Source: an alpha proteobacterium SCGC AAA240-E13 (GTDB lineage Bacteria; Pseudomonadota; Alphaproteobacteria; Pelagibacterales; Pelagibacteraceae). Taken from it: a stretch of 18,600 bases of DNA. The stretch is taken from the NCBI GenBank assembly GCA_000504625.1, contig AZHR01000022.1:1-18600 (forward strand). The letters run 5' to 3'. Positions within the stretch are counted from its first letter, which is position 1. Each line of letters begins with the position of its first letter. The notes beneath the pieces were generated by a model. The model searched no databases. It was not told where the DNA came from and was given only the letters and a program-made list of their open reading frames with translations. This document shows positions 8,596 through 16,392 of the stretch, in pieces. The translations under genes and the position numbers were made by a program.

Positions 8596-9696
8596 GTAAA
8601 ATAATGTAAATAAAATTAAAACAACTAGTGTTAATGAGATTGGTATAACCAATTTATGCTTACTAATTTTTTGTCTTAAATTTAAAAATATATTTTTTTG
8701 CATTGTCATTTTATGTTTATCTTCAACATCTTTTATAAAGCCTTTTTTTCTACCAATAGAAAGAAATTTTTGTTTTCGGTGGATTAAAATATCTTCTCTA
8801 TTGAATTCATATAATTCATTTAAATTTTTTCTTAGACATTTTCTAACTTCGTCAACTATTGTATCTTTATCTCTATGGGCTCCTCCAAGTGGTTCATTGA
8901 TAACTTCATCTATGATTCCTAAGTCTAACAAGTCTTGTGCTGTAAGTTTCATTGCATCTGCAGCTTCTAAAGATTTTTTAGGATCTCTCCATAATATGGA
9001 TGCACATCCCTCAGGAGAAATTACAGAATAAATTGCATTTTCAAGCATTATTATTTTATTGGATGATGTCAGTGCAATTGCGCCTCCTGATCCACCTTCT
9101 CCTATAATTATTGAAATGTTTGGAACTTTCAAAGACATAGAACATTCTATTGATCTTGCTATCGCTTCAGCCTGACCTCTTTCTTCAGCCCCAACTCCTG
9201 GATAAGCTCCGGGTGTATCAATGAAAGTTATTATTGGAATATTAAATTTATCTGCAAGTTTCATTAATCGAATACATTTTCGGTAACCTTCTGGACGCAT
9301 CATTCCAAAATTCCTTTCAATTCTACTGTCCAAATCATCACCTTTTTCTTGTCCAATAACTAAAACAGATTGATCTTCGAATACCCCGAAACCAGCTAAT
9401 ACCGATTTGTCCTCAGCAAATTGCCTATCCCCAGATAAATTTATAAAATTAGAAAACAAGTTATTAATAAAAAATTTTGCCCTAGGTCTTTCCTCGTGTC
9501 TTGCAAGCAAAGTTTTTTGCCAACGGCTAAGATTTGAATAAACTTGCTTAAGTTTTTGATCTAACTCAGTTTGAATTTGATTAATTTTTCCTGTATCAAC
9601 TTCTGCTAAACCTTCGTTGTTAAATGGGTCTTTTAACTTATTAAGTTGTTCTTCTAAAACTTTAATATCACTTTCAAATTCTAAATAACTTTTCAT
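8590..9696 (-). CDS. accA: Acetyl-CoA carboxylase carboxyltransferase subunit alpha with C-terminal transmembrane extension
   Basis: AccA with AccD transfers carboxyl from biotin-BCCP to acetyl-CoA, giving malonyl-CoA for fatty acid synthesis. The family core spans residues 1 to about 320: LSGDRQFAED, GQEKGDD, RNFGMMRPEGYRK, FIDTPGAYPGVGAEERGQ, GEGGSGGAIAL, SVISPEGCASILWRD, GGAHRD and the usual end FLSIGRKKGF. AccA proteins normally stop near there (about 317-320 residues). This one continues for about 48 residues: a charged linker (IKDVEDKHKMTMQKN), a basic stretch (RQKISKHK) and a roughly 20-residue hydrophobic segment at 349-368 that ends the protein (IPISLTLVVLILFTLFYL). The tail looks like a C-terminal membrane anchor, which is unexpected for a soluble carboxylase subunit. 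The stop overlaps the secA stop in TTATAA. It is divergent from glcB across 30 bp. Confidence 0.95.
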   Translation of the reverse strand: MKSYLEFESDIKVLEEQLNKLKDPFNNEGLAEVDTGKINQIQTELDQKLKQVYSNLSRWQKTLLARHEERPRAKFFINNLFSNFINLSGDRQFAEDKSVLAGFGVFEDQSVLVIGQEKGDDLDSRIERNFGMMRPEGYRKCIRLMKLADKFNIPIITFIDTPGAYPGVGAEERGQAEAIARSIECSMSLKVPNISIIIGEGGSGGAIALTSSNKIIMLENAIYSVISPEGCASILWRDPKKSLEAADAMKLTAQDLLDLGIIDEVINEPLGGAHRDKDTIVDEVRKCLRKNLNELYEFNREDILIHRKQKFLSIGRKKGFIKDVEDKHKMTMQKNIFLNLRQKISKHKLVIPISLTLVVLILFTLFYL

Positions 9697-9726
9697 CTTA
9701 CCTATATATATATAATATGCAGAAAT

Positions 9727-11901
9727 ATGGCAAAAAAATATATTTTACAAGGACAGCTATCAATTGCTTCTGAATTATTAAATTTTGTTAATAATGAACT
9801 GTTACCTGGCACTGGTGTTTCTAAAAAAAAATTTTGGAGTGGTTTAGATAAATATGCACACGAATTTGCCAAAAAAAATAGAAAACTTCTTGAATTTAGA
9901 GAAAATTTACAAAAAAAAATTGATATTTGGCACAGAGATAGAAAGGAAGAAAAAATTGATATTAAAGAATATTCAAATTTTTTGATAAAGATTGGTTATT
10001 TAAAAAAAAGTGAGGAAAAATTTCAAATTGAAACTAAGAATGTGGACAGTGAAATTTCCTCAATTGCAGGTCCGCAGCTAGTAGTTCCAGTAATGAACGC
10101 AAGGTATTCTTTAAACGCTGCTAATGCTAGGTGGGGAAGTTTATATAATGCTTTATATGGAACGGATGTAATTTCAGAGTCAAATGGTGCGGAACGTGGA
10201 AAAAAATACAATCATATAAGAGGAGAAAAAGTAATTAAATATGCTCGTAATATTTTAGATGCATATGTTCCGCTGCAAAAAGGTAGCTGGAAAAATATTA
10301 CAGCAATCCCAAAAGTTGAAAATAATCATTTAAACTTAAAACTAAAAAATCCTAAACAATTTGTTGGTTATACAAAAAAATTAAATAATTTATCTTCACT
10401 TCTGTTTGTAAATAATAATCTTCATATAGATATTGCTTTTGACCCTGATGGTACGCTCGAAGTTTTTAACCCTGATGGTAATCAAGATAAAGCTGCAATA
10501 CATGATGTATTTTTAGAATCGGCTATAACCACAATTATGGATCATGAAGATTCTGTTGCTGCTGTAGATGCTAAAGACAAAGTGCATGGATATAAAAATT
10601 GGCTAGGATTAATGAAAGGTGACCTGCAATATAAAGGAGAAAAAAATGGAAAAAAACTCACGAGAAAACTAAATCCTGATCGAGAATATATTTCTTCTAA
10701 TGGAAATAAAATTAAATTACATGGAAGAGCTTTAATGCTTAATCGAAATGTAGGACATTTGATGACTAACCCTTCTATTTTATTAAGTGATGGATCAGAA
10801 ATTCCGGAAGGTATAATGGATGCTTTTATAACAACTGCTGCAGCAATTCATGATTTTAAAAGCAAAGGAAATTCAAAAACAAATTCTGTTTATATTGTAA
10901 AACCTAAAATGCATGGCCCTGATGAAGCTGCGTTTACTGATTTAATTTTTGAAAAAGTTGAAAATGTTTTGGGACTAAAAAAATATACCATAAAAATTGG
11001 AATAATGGATGAGGAGAGAAGAACTACAGTTAACTTGAAAGAGTGTATTAGAACTGTAAAAAATAGAGTTGTCTTTATTAATACTGGATTTTTAGATCGT
11101 ACTGGTGATGAAATGCATACGTCAATGGAGGCTGGACCAATGATAAAAAAGGGAGATATGAAATCTTCTAAATGGATTTCTGCATACGAGAATAATAATG
11201 TTGATGTAGGTTTATCATGCAAATTTTCTGGTGTAGCTCAAATTGGAAAAGGTATGTGGGCTGCTCCAGATAAAATGGCAGACATGGTTAATCAAAAAAT
11301 TAATCATCCAAAATCTGGTGCTAATTGCGCTTGGGTTCCATCTCCAACTGCTGCAACGCTTCATGCTCTACATTATCATCAAATTAATGTGTTTTCTAAA
11401 CAGAAGGAATTAAAAAATAGAACGCCAGCAAAACTTATGGATATTCTTACAATTCCAATTGCAGATAGACCAAATTGGTCAATGGAAGAAATTACTAAGG
11501 AATTAGAAAATAATACACAAGGTATTTTAGGTTATGTCGTTAGATGGATAGATCAAGGAGTAGGTTGTTCAAAAGTACCTGATATTAATAACGTGGGTTT
11601 GATGGAAGACAGAGCAACTTTACGAATTTCATCACAACACATTGCTAATTGGCTTCATCACGGAATTTGCAGCAAAGAACAAGTTTTACAAACTATGAAA
11701 AAAATGGCAAGAATTGTAGATAAACAAAATATCAAGGACCCCGCTTTAAAAGGTTATGCTCCATATAAACCAATGTCTGATAACTATGAAACATCTATTG
11801 CATTTAAAGCGGCTTGTGACTTAGTTTTTCATGGAAGAAGCCAGCCATCTGGTTACACAGAACCCATTCTTCACTTGAATAGGCTACTAAAAAAAATCTA
11901 G
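9727..11901 (+). CDS. glcB: Malate synthase G
   Basis: Malate synthase G condenses glyoxylate with acetyl-CoA to malate, allowing growth on glycolate/glyoxylate and two-carbon input to the TCA cycle. The 724-residue length is typical of the G isoform (A isoforms are about 530). Catalytic positions are in place: R340 in LNRNVGHLMT, the magnesium ligand E429 in DEERRTTVNLKECI, D457 in FLDRTGDE, C614 in GVGCSKVPD and the general base D628 in MEDRATLRISSQ. The N-terminal clamp and the inserted beta domain (about 120-260; VPVMNARYSLNAANARWGSLY) are present. The upstream gap is only 30 bp, containing an alternating TATATATATAATAT run, shared with divergent accA. There is no leader long enough for a riboswitch. 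Its stop overlaps recR's in CTAG. Confidence 0.97.
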   Translation: MAKKYILQGQLSIASELLNFVNNELLPGTGVSKKKFWSGLDKYAHEFAKKNRKLLEFRENLQKKIDIWHRDRKEEKIDIKEYSNFLIKIGYLKKSEEKFQIETKNVDSEISSIAGPQLVVPVMNARYSLNAANARWGSLYNALYGTDVISESNGAERGKKYNHIRGEKVIKYARNILDAYVPLQKGSWKNITAIPKVENNHLNLKLKNPKQFVGYTKKLNNLSSLLFVNNNLHIDIAFDPDGTLEVFNPDGNQDKAAIHDVFLESAITTIMDHEDSVAAVDAKDKVHGYKNWLGLMKGDLQYKGEKNGKKLTRKLNPDREYISSNGNKIKLHGRALMLNRNVGHLMTNPSILLSDGSEIPEGIMDAFITTAAAIHDFKSKGNSKTNSVYIVKPKMHGPDEAAFTDLIFEKVENVLGLKKYTIKIGIMDEERRTTVNLKECIRTVKNRVVFINTGFLDRTGDEMHTSMEAGPMIKKGDMKSSKWISAYENNNVDVGLSCKFSGVAQIGKGMWAAPDKMADMVNQKINHPKSGANCAWVPSPTAATLHALHYHQINVFSKQKELKNRTPAKLMDILTIPIADRPNWSMEEITKELENNTQGILGYVVRWIDQGVGCSKVPDINNVGLMEDRATLRISSQHIANWLHHGICSKEQVLQTMKKMARIVDKQNIKDPALKGYAPYKPMSDNYETSIAFKAACDLVFHGRSQPSGYTEPILHLNRLLKKI

Positions 11902-12515
11902 TCGCTAACTACGGGACCTCTATTTTTAAATGCTGAAAATAAAGTTCCATCATCTAAAAATTCTATTTCTCCACCTACTGGCAGACCTTGTGCTAACTTT
12001 GAAATTTTAACATTGGTATTTTTTAAACTATCTTGAATATAATGAGCTGTGGTTTGTCCTTCAATAGTTGCACTAGTAGCTATGATAACTTCATTTATAG
12101 TATCCTTCTTTACTCTTTCAACCAAAGAAGGAATAAGTAAATTATCGGTTTTTTTGTTCTCAGAAGATGATAATGTTCCACCTAGTATATGGTAGTATCC
12201 CTTATAAATGCCCGCACTTTCAATTACCCACATATCCGCAATATTTTCTACTACGCAAATTTGTTTATAATTTTTTTCTGAATATGAACAATTTTGCCAG
12301 GTACAATTGGTATCTAAAGATTTAATATTTCCACAAATATTACATCTAATAATATTTTTATAAACTCTAGCCAATGTATTTGTTAATGGTTTTACCAATT
12401 CCTCTCTCTTGTTTATAAGTGCTAATACAATTCTCTTAGCAGACTTAGGACCTAATCCAGGTAATTTTGAAATCAATTTTATAAGTTCTTCGACTTCTGA
12501 GATATTTTTTTGCAT
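11898..12515 (-). CDS. recR: Recombination mediator protein RecR
   Basis: RecR works with RecO (and RecF) to load RecA on SSB-coated gaps. The 205-residue protein has the expected order: helix-hairpin-helix (LISKLPGLGPKSAKRI at about 14-29), a C4 zinc module with C58, C61, C71 and C76, a Toprim domain starting near QICVVENIADMWVIESAG and including LGGTLS and TSATIEGQTTAHYI, and the C-terminal LAQGLPVGGEIEFLDDGTL. The spacing in the second cysteine pair is four residues (CTWQNC) where the family usually has two, a small insertion that keeps all four ligands. It is the last gene of the dnaX-ybaB-recR run, 6 bp after ybaB, the classical arrangement. It converges on glcB with a 4 bp overlap. Confidence 0.96.
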   Translation of the reverse strand: MQKNISEVEELIKLISKLPGLGPKSAKRIVLALINKREELVKPLTNTLARVYKNIIRCNICGNIKSLDTNCTWQNCSYSEKNYKQICVVENIADMWVIESAGIYKGYYHILGGTLSSSENKKTDNLLIPSLVERVKKDTINEVIIATSATIEGQTTAHYIQDSLKNTNVKISKLAQGLPVGGEIEFLDDGTLFSAFKNRGPVVSD

Positions 12516-12521
12516 AAGACT

Positions 12522-12842
12522 TTAAAATGGCAACTTAAAACCTGGGGGCAAAGGGATTCCACCCATAATTTTTGATAATTCTTCAGATGCTTTGCTTTTT
12601 ATTTTTTTTTTTGCATCAGTGTGTGCGGCTATGATCAGATCTTCTAATATTTCTTTACTTTCTTTCATTATTTCAGGGGATATATTCATTTTTATTAATT
12701 CGCCATCTCCATTTAAACAAACTTTCACAGAACCTCCTCCAGAAACACCTTCAATTTCAATTTTTTTGAGGGCTTCCTGAGTTTCCCTCATTTTGTTTTG
12801 CATATCTTTTGCTTGCTCTAAAACTTTTGAAAAATCACTCAT
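12522..12842 (-). CDS. ybaB: YbaB/EbfC family nucleoid-associated protein
   Basis: A small (106 aa) DNA-binding protein of the YbaB/EbfC family, which forms tweezer-shaped dimers and is nearly always encoded between dnaX and recR. The amphipathic N-terminal helix carries KVLEQAKDMQNKMRETQEAL, the beta part carries GVSGGGSVKVCLNGDGELIKMNISPE, and the end IMGGIPLPPGFKLPF is the family signature. The start codon overlaps the dnaX stop by 4 bp (ATGA), implying translational coupling. Its exact role is poorly defined in any organism; gene position ties it to replication and recombination repair. Confidence 0.95.
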   Translation of the reverse strand: MSDFSKVLEQAKDMQNKMRETQEALKKIEIEGVSGGGSVKVCLNGDGELIKMNISPEIMKESKEILEDLIIAAHTDAKKKIKSKASEELSKIMGGIPLPPGFKLPF

Positions 12843-14545
12843 TCATTCTTTTCACTTTTCTCTACGGAAATTAATTTAGCATCGGGAAAGACTTCGATCA
12901 TTTTTTTATATACCTCGGTTTCAATTATTTCCTTAAGCATAATTTGTTTTTTTTCTACTTTTATTTCTTGATGCGTTGGTTGACCTTTTTTTTTAGACAA
13001 AGTTATAATCCATCTTTTATCTGTCCAATGAAATAATTTTTTGGATAAATTTTTTATAAAATCTTTATCAAGATTTTCATTAAATGAAAATTCCATTTGT
13101 CCATCTAAAAATTTTACTAATCTTACATTTTTTTCTAAATCGTATTTCAACTGCATTTCTTTATATTTTGAACATAAATGAATTAAATTATCAAAGCTTA
13201 ATAAAGTTTCTTTGGTATGCCCATTTTCATATAATGATTTTGGTATGCTATCATTTTCTAAAATTTCCTTCTTTTCCTGGATAATAGTTTTAATTTGATC
13301 CATAGACTGATTTTTTTCTCTAATTATATCTTCTCTAACTTCTTTTTTAGTACCAGGTAGTGTTTCATTTTTATTTGAACTTCCTTTTTCATAAGATATA
13401 TCAACGTCGGTAAGCAATTTTTCTAATTTTGGAATTTGTTTCAAGTAGATTAATCGAATCAAAAACATTTCTATTGACAAATATTGATTGGAAACAATAT
13501 TTAATTCTTCTAGCGATTTTATACCAAATTGCCAAAACATTATTAATGTCTCAACATCTACTTGATTAGATAACTGTTCAATTTCTTTAGCCTGATTATC
13601 AGAGAGTGAAAAATTTATTTCATCCTTACCAAAAATTTTTATGTTTTTCATAAAATAAATAATTTCTAAAAAATCATTTAAAAAAATTTTTGGATCTATA
13701 CCTAGATCAGCGATGTTTCTAAACTTTACTAATGATTGTTTTTCTTTTCCTTCAAAAATAAATTTTACTAATTCAATTAAATGCGATTTGTCAAAATATC
13801 CAAATATTTTTTGTGCTAAATCTAAATTTAATTCTTTTTGTTCAATTTTTTGGGTAATTAGTGCACGATCCAAAAGTGACAAACTATCTCGCACAGAACC
13901 TTCTGAAATTTTTACAATAAGTTTCAATGCATTTTCAGAAATTTTTCCTTTTTCAAGAAGAGATATTTTCTTTATAAAACTCAAAAGTAAATCTGATTTT
14001 ACCCTAGTAAGGTCAAATCTTTGACAACGAGATATTACGGTAATTGGTATTTTTTTTATTTCTGTTGTTGCAAAAATAAATTTTAAATATGGTGGAGGCT
14101 CTTCTAATGTTTTCAATAAACCGTTGAATGCCTGTTTTGATAACATATGCACTTCGTCAATAATAAATATTTTAAACTTTGCAACACTCGGCCCATATTT
14201 TGAAAATTCTATTAAATCTCGTACATCATCAATTCCTGTTTTAGACGCTGCATCCATTTCTAAAACATCTATGTGGTTTGAGTTTGAAATGGCAATGCAA
14301 TTATCACACAACTTATTTTGACATAAATTTTCTATTCCATTATTGCAATTTAATGCTTTTGCAACTATTCTTGCTGTTGTTGTTTTGCCAACACCTCTGA
14401 TGCCTGAGAAAAGGTAAGCGTTAGGCACATTATTCATTTTAATAGAATTTACGATTGTTTCTGCCATAACATCTTGTCCAATTAAATCGGAAAAAGTTTT
14501 TGGTCTATACTTTAAAGCTAGTACTTTAGTTTCGTGATTATTCAT
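12839..14545 (-). CDS. dnaX: DNA polymerase III subunit gamma/tau
   Basis: DnaX is the clamp-loader ATPase that places the beta clamp on DNA and links leading and lagging polymerases. The 568-residue protein starts with ALKYRPKTFSDLIGQD; Walker A GIRGVGKTT is at 49-57. A four-cysteine zinc module follows with C67, C75, C80 and C83 (usual spacing between the later cysteines is two; here C75-x4-C80). Walker B IIDEVHMLS is near 128-136, sensor 1 FATTE near 158 and the SRC box ISRCQRF near 171. The C-terminal third is lysine- and glutamate-rich and poorly conserved, as in other alphaproteobacterial tau proteins. A run of nine A in codons 518-520 is the longest slippery site, but it lies far beyond the E. 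coli frameshift position. The start lies only a few bases after the SRP RNA 3' end. Confidence 0.97.
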   Translation of the reverse strand: MNNHETKVLALKYRPKTFSDLIGQDVMAETIVNSIKMNNVPNAYLFSGIRGVGKTTTARIVAKALNCNNGIENLCQNKLCDNCIAISNSNHIDVLEMDAASKTGIDDVRDLIEFSKYGPSVAKFKIFIIDEVHMLSKQAFNGLLKTLEEPPPYLKFIFATTEIKKIPITVISRCQRFDLTRVKSDLLLSFIKKISLLEKGKISENALKLIVKISEGSVRDSLSLLDRALITQKIEQKELNLDLAQKIFGYFDKSHLIELVKFIFEGKEKQSLVKFRNIADLGIDPKIFLNDFLEIIYFMKNIKIFGKDEINFSLSDNQAKEIEQLSNQVDVETLIMFWQFGIKSLEELNIVSNQYLSIEMFLIRLIYLKQIPKLEKLLTDVDISYEKGSSNKNETLPGTKKEVREDIIREKNQSMDQIKTIIQEKKEILENDSIPKSLYENGHTKETLLSFDNLIHLCSKYKEMQLKYDLEKNVRLVKFLDGQMEFSFNENLDKDFIKNLSKKLFHWTDKRWIITLSKKKGQPTHQEIKVEKKQIMLKEIIETEVYKKMIEVFPDAKLISVEKSEKNE

Positions 14546-14550
14546 TTTAT

Positions 14551-14649
14551 TAGGAGACTAAACAGTAACCTGAAATTTTTTCGTTTCGGCTGCTACGTTT
14601 CCGTCCTGACCGGATTATTCGAGAAATTCCACCTACTGCTAGCCTCCAA
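14551..14649 (-). ncRNA. ffs: Signal recognition particle RNA, bacterial small (4.5S) type
   Basis: The minus strand at 14588-14612 carries the SRP domain IV core: GGTCAGGACGGAAACGTAGC followed by AGCC. It has the CAGG/AGCA symmetric loop and a three-pair tip closed by a GNRA tetraloop (ACG-GAAA-CGT), where E. coli has UCC-GGAA-GGA, so pairing is kept with different bases. The flanks close the rod: GGAGGCTA near the 5' end (about 14647) pairs with TAGTCTCC near the 3' end (about 14553), and CAGTAG pairs with the TTACTG stretch next to it. The RNA would be about 97 nt and with Ffh protein targets membrane proteins to SecYEG. It sits directly upstream of dnaX, a common alphaproteobacterial position. 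Ends are approximate by a few bases. Confidence 0.93.
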
Positions 14650-14652
14650 TTT

Positions 14653-14682
14653 ATTATATCAGGAATAATTTCTTATCTACAA
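14653..14682 (-). promoter_or_regulatory. Probable sigma-70 type promoter of the SRP RNA
   Basis: On the minus strand a perfect TATAAT (14653-14658) lies 5-6 bases before the inferred SRP RNA 5' end. TTGTAG (14677-14682) lies 18 bases further upstream as a partial -35. Spacing and position both fit; in this A/T-rich background the -10 alone would be weak evidence, but its distance to the RNA start makes it convincing. Confidence 0.6.
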
Positions 14683-14706
14683 GATTAAAGTCCAAAAAAA
14701 ATATAT

Positions 14707-15534
14707 TTATTTTTCTCTAAATTTATCGGCTTCATATACTCCTAGAACGTGAAAATCTTCACAATGAAGACCTAGTTCTTCTAGGGATTTTTGAACTTTT
14801 GGATCTTCTATATGTCCATCTAAATCACAGAGAAAAAAATATGATGTAAACGAATTTTTTTCTGGATAGCTTTGAAGTTTAGTTAAATTTACTCCTTGAA
14901 TTGCAAATCCAGAAAGCGCAGAGTAAAGAGCTGCTGGTTTGCTTTTTAGTTTAAATAAGAAGGAGGTAATATATTTTTTATCTTTTAACTCTGGTTGAGA
15001 AACATTATTTCCCATAATAAGAAATCTTGTCACGTTTCCTGATTCGTCTTCAATATTTGAAGCGATTATATCTAAATTATAAATTTTGGCTGATAGATTC
15101 GAAGCTATAGCTGCCTCGTCTTTTTTTTTATTTTTTGCAATATATTTTGCACTTCCAGCAGTATCAGCATGAATATTAATTTGTAAATTATTTTGTTTAA
15201 TAATTTTTTGACACTGACTTATTGCCTGAGCATGACTTCTAACATATTTTATATCTCTCAATTTTGTGCCCGGCAATGCTAACAAATTATGTTTAACTGA
15301 ATGGAAATGTTCAGCGTAGATATTTAATCGATATTTAAAAATTAAATATTCTAAACCTATAAATCCAGTAGACGAATTTTCTACCGGAATTATGATATTG
15401 ATTTTATTGTCTTCTTTGGCCAGTCTAAAACATTCCTCGAAAGTATTACAAGAATTTGTTTCTGCATTGGGATAAACTTCCAATGCAGCTAAATGAGAAT
15501 AGGCTCCTGCAGATCCTTGGTAAATAATCTTCAT
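14707..15534 (-). CDS. pheA: Prephenate dehydratase
   Basis: A stand-alone prephenate dehydratase that converts prephenate to phenylpyruvate in phenylalanine synthesis. It is 275 residues long, without a chorismate mutase domain. The periplasmic-binding-protein-like catalytic part begins YQGSAGAYSHLAA; IPVENSSTGF is near 49-58, ADTAGSAKYIA near 123-133 and the catalytic TRF at 169-171 in NVTRFLIMG. A C-terminal ACT domain (from about 188; KPAALYSALSGFAIQGVNLTK then LQSYPEK) is the phenylalanine-binding regulatory part. The usual ESRP is QSYP here, as in other alphaproteobacterial members. It starts 5 bp after kdsB, so the two are very likely co-transcribed. Confidence 0.96.
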   Translation of the reverse strand: MKIIYQGSAGAYSHLAALEVYPNAETNSCNTFEECFRLAKEDNKINIIIPVENSSTGFIGLEYLIFKYRLNIYAEHFHSVKHNLLALPGTKLRDIKYVRSHAQAISQCQKIIKQNNLQINIHADTAGSAKYIAKNKKKDEAAIASNLSAKIYNLDIIASNIEDESGNVTRFLIMGNNVSQPELKDKKYITSFLFKLKSKPAALYSALSGFAIQGVNLTKLQSYPEKNSFTSYFFLCDLDGHIEDPKVQKSLEELGLHCEDFHVLGVYEADKFREK

Positions 15535-15539
15535 TATTT

Positions 15540-16280
15540 TTATGATTTATATTCCATAGATTTTTTAATTAAAAGAAAATCTTCTTCTGTATCTATGCCT
15601 AAGGGGAAAGATTTTGATAAAGCTACTCTAATTTCCATATTATTATCCATTGCTCTCATTTGTTCGAGTTTTTTTTCTATTTCGTTTTTAGTTCTACTAA
15701 ATTTAACATACTTAGATAATGCATCCCTTGTAAATGCATAAATACCTATATGATGATAAATTTTTTCCGTATTTATTGATTTTGTTATTCTAAAAAAGTC
15801 TTTAGTTCTTAAGAAATTTGAATAACTAAGTCCTTCAAAAGTTTCTACTTTGACAACATTTGTATTTTTAAGTTCTTCTTTATTTTGAACAATACAAGCC
15901 AAAGTTCCCATTTCACATTTACTTTTCCTCATTAGATAGTCTAAATTTTTAATGTCGACAGGATCTAAATTAGGCATATCACCTTGTAAATTAATCACAA
16001 TATTGATTTCTTCATCAGAAATTTCCTGTAATGCCTCATAAACTCGGTCAGTACCTGTAGAATGATGTTTGCTAGTAAAAATTACTTTCCCAGAATTTTT
16101 TTTAACCAAATCAAAAATTTCTTTATCTGGTGTTGCAACAATCACATCACCGACTTCTGATTCTTTTCCTCTCTTCATCGCATGAATTATCATTGGTATA
16201 TTATTAATTTTTAGCAAAGGTTTATTTGGCAATCTTTTTGCTTCTAATCTGGATGGAATAATAATTACTGACTTACTCAT
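15540..16280 (-). CDS. kdsB: 3-deoxy-manno-octulosonate cytidylyltransferase (CMP-KDO synthetase)
   Basis: KdsB activates KDO with CTP to CMP-KDO, the donor for the inner core of lipopolysaccharide, in the cytosol. At 246 residues it has the normal length. The nucleotide-binding start IIIPSRLEAKRLPNKPL (6-22), MIIHAMKRG, VATPD, the TGTDRVYEAL block (75-84) and the metal-binding NLQGDMPNLDP (98-108, with D101) are all there. HHIGIYAFTRDAL and LEQMRAMDNNMEIRVA near the end are also family typical. Its presence implies a Gram-negative outer membrane with KDO-containing LPS. It leads the kdsB-pheA pair and is divergent from the cytochrome c gene across a 112 bp gap that contains a perfect hairpin. 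Confidence 0.96.
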   Translation of the reverse strand: MSKSVIIIPSRLEAKRLPNKPLLKINNIPMIIHAMKRGKESEVGDVIVATPDKEIFDLVKKNSGKVIFTSKHHSTGTDRVYEALQEISDEEINIVINLQGDMPNLDPVDIKNLDYLMRKSKCEMGTLACIVQNKEELKNTNVVKVETFEGLSYSNFLRTKDFFRITKSINTEKIYHHIGIYAFTRDALSKYVKFSRTKNEIEKKLEQMRAMDNNMEIRVALSKSFPLGIDTEEDFLLIKKSMEYKS

Positions 16281-16303
16281 ATTTTAAGCTTTAGATAACA
16301 AAG

Positions 16304-16320
16304 TGCGTCTATCAGACGCA
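16304..16320. repeat. Perfect 7-bp inverted repeat (hairpin) in the kdsB / cytochrome c divergent gap
   Basis: TGCGTCT-ATC-AGACGCA forms a 7-bp perfect stem with a three-base loop and is much more GC-rich than its surroundings. On the plus strand it is followed by AATTTTTATT, so it resembles a weak intrinsic terminator for rightward transcription. Its place between two divergent starts also allows an operator or leader hairpin. A smaller dyad TTGTT-A-AACAA lies just to the right at 16329-16339. Function is not determined. Confidence 0.6.
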
Positions 16321-16392
16321 AATTTTTATTGTTAAACAAAGTTTTTTTTATTAACTAATGATATATCTTCATTAGGAATTTTACAAAAACTT

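Noticed and set aside
9701..9718. Alternating TATATATATAATAT tract between accA and glcB as a microsatellite or origin element
   Set aside because: It is short, single-copy in the window and easily explained as promoter -10 sequence for the two divergent genes in an A/T-rich genome.
12984..12996. Run of nine A in the dnaX coding strand as a programmed frameshift site producing a short gamma form
   Set aside because: It lies at codons 518-520 of 568, far past the domain III boundary where gamma normally ends, and A runs of this length are common across this A/T-rich window, so it is no better than chance.
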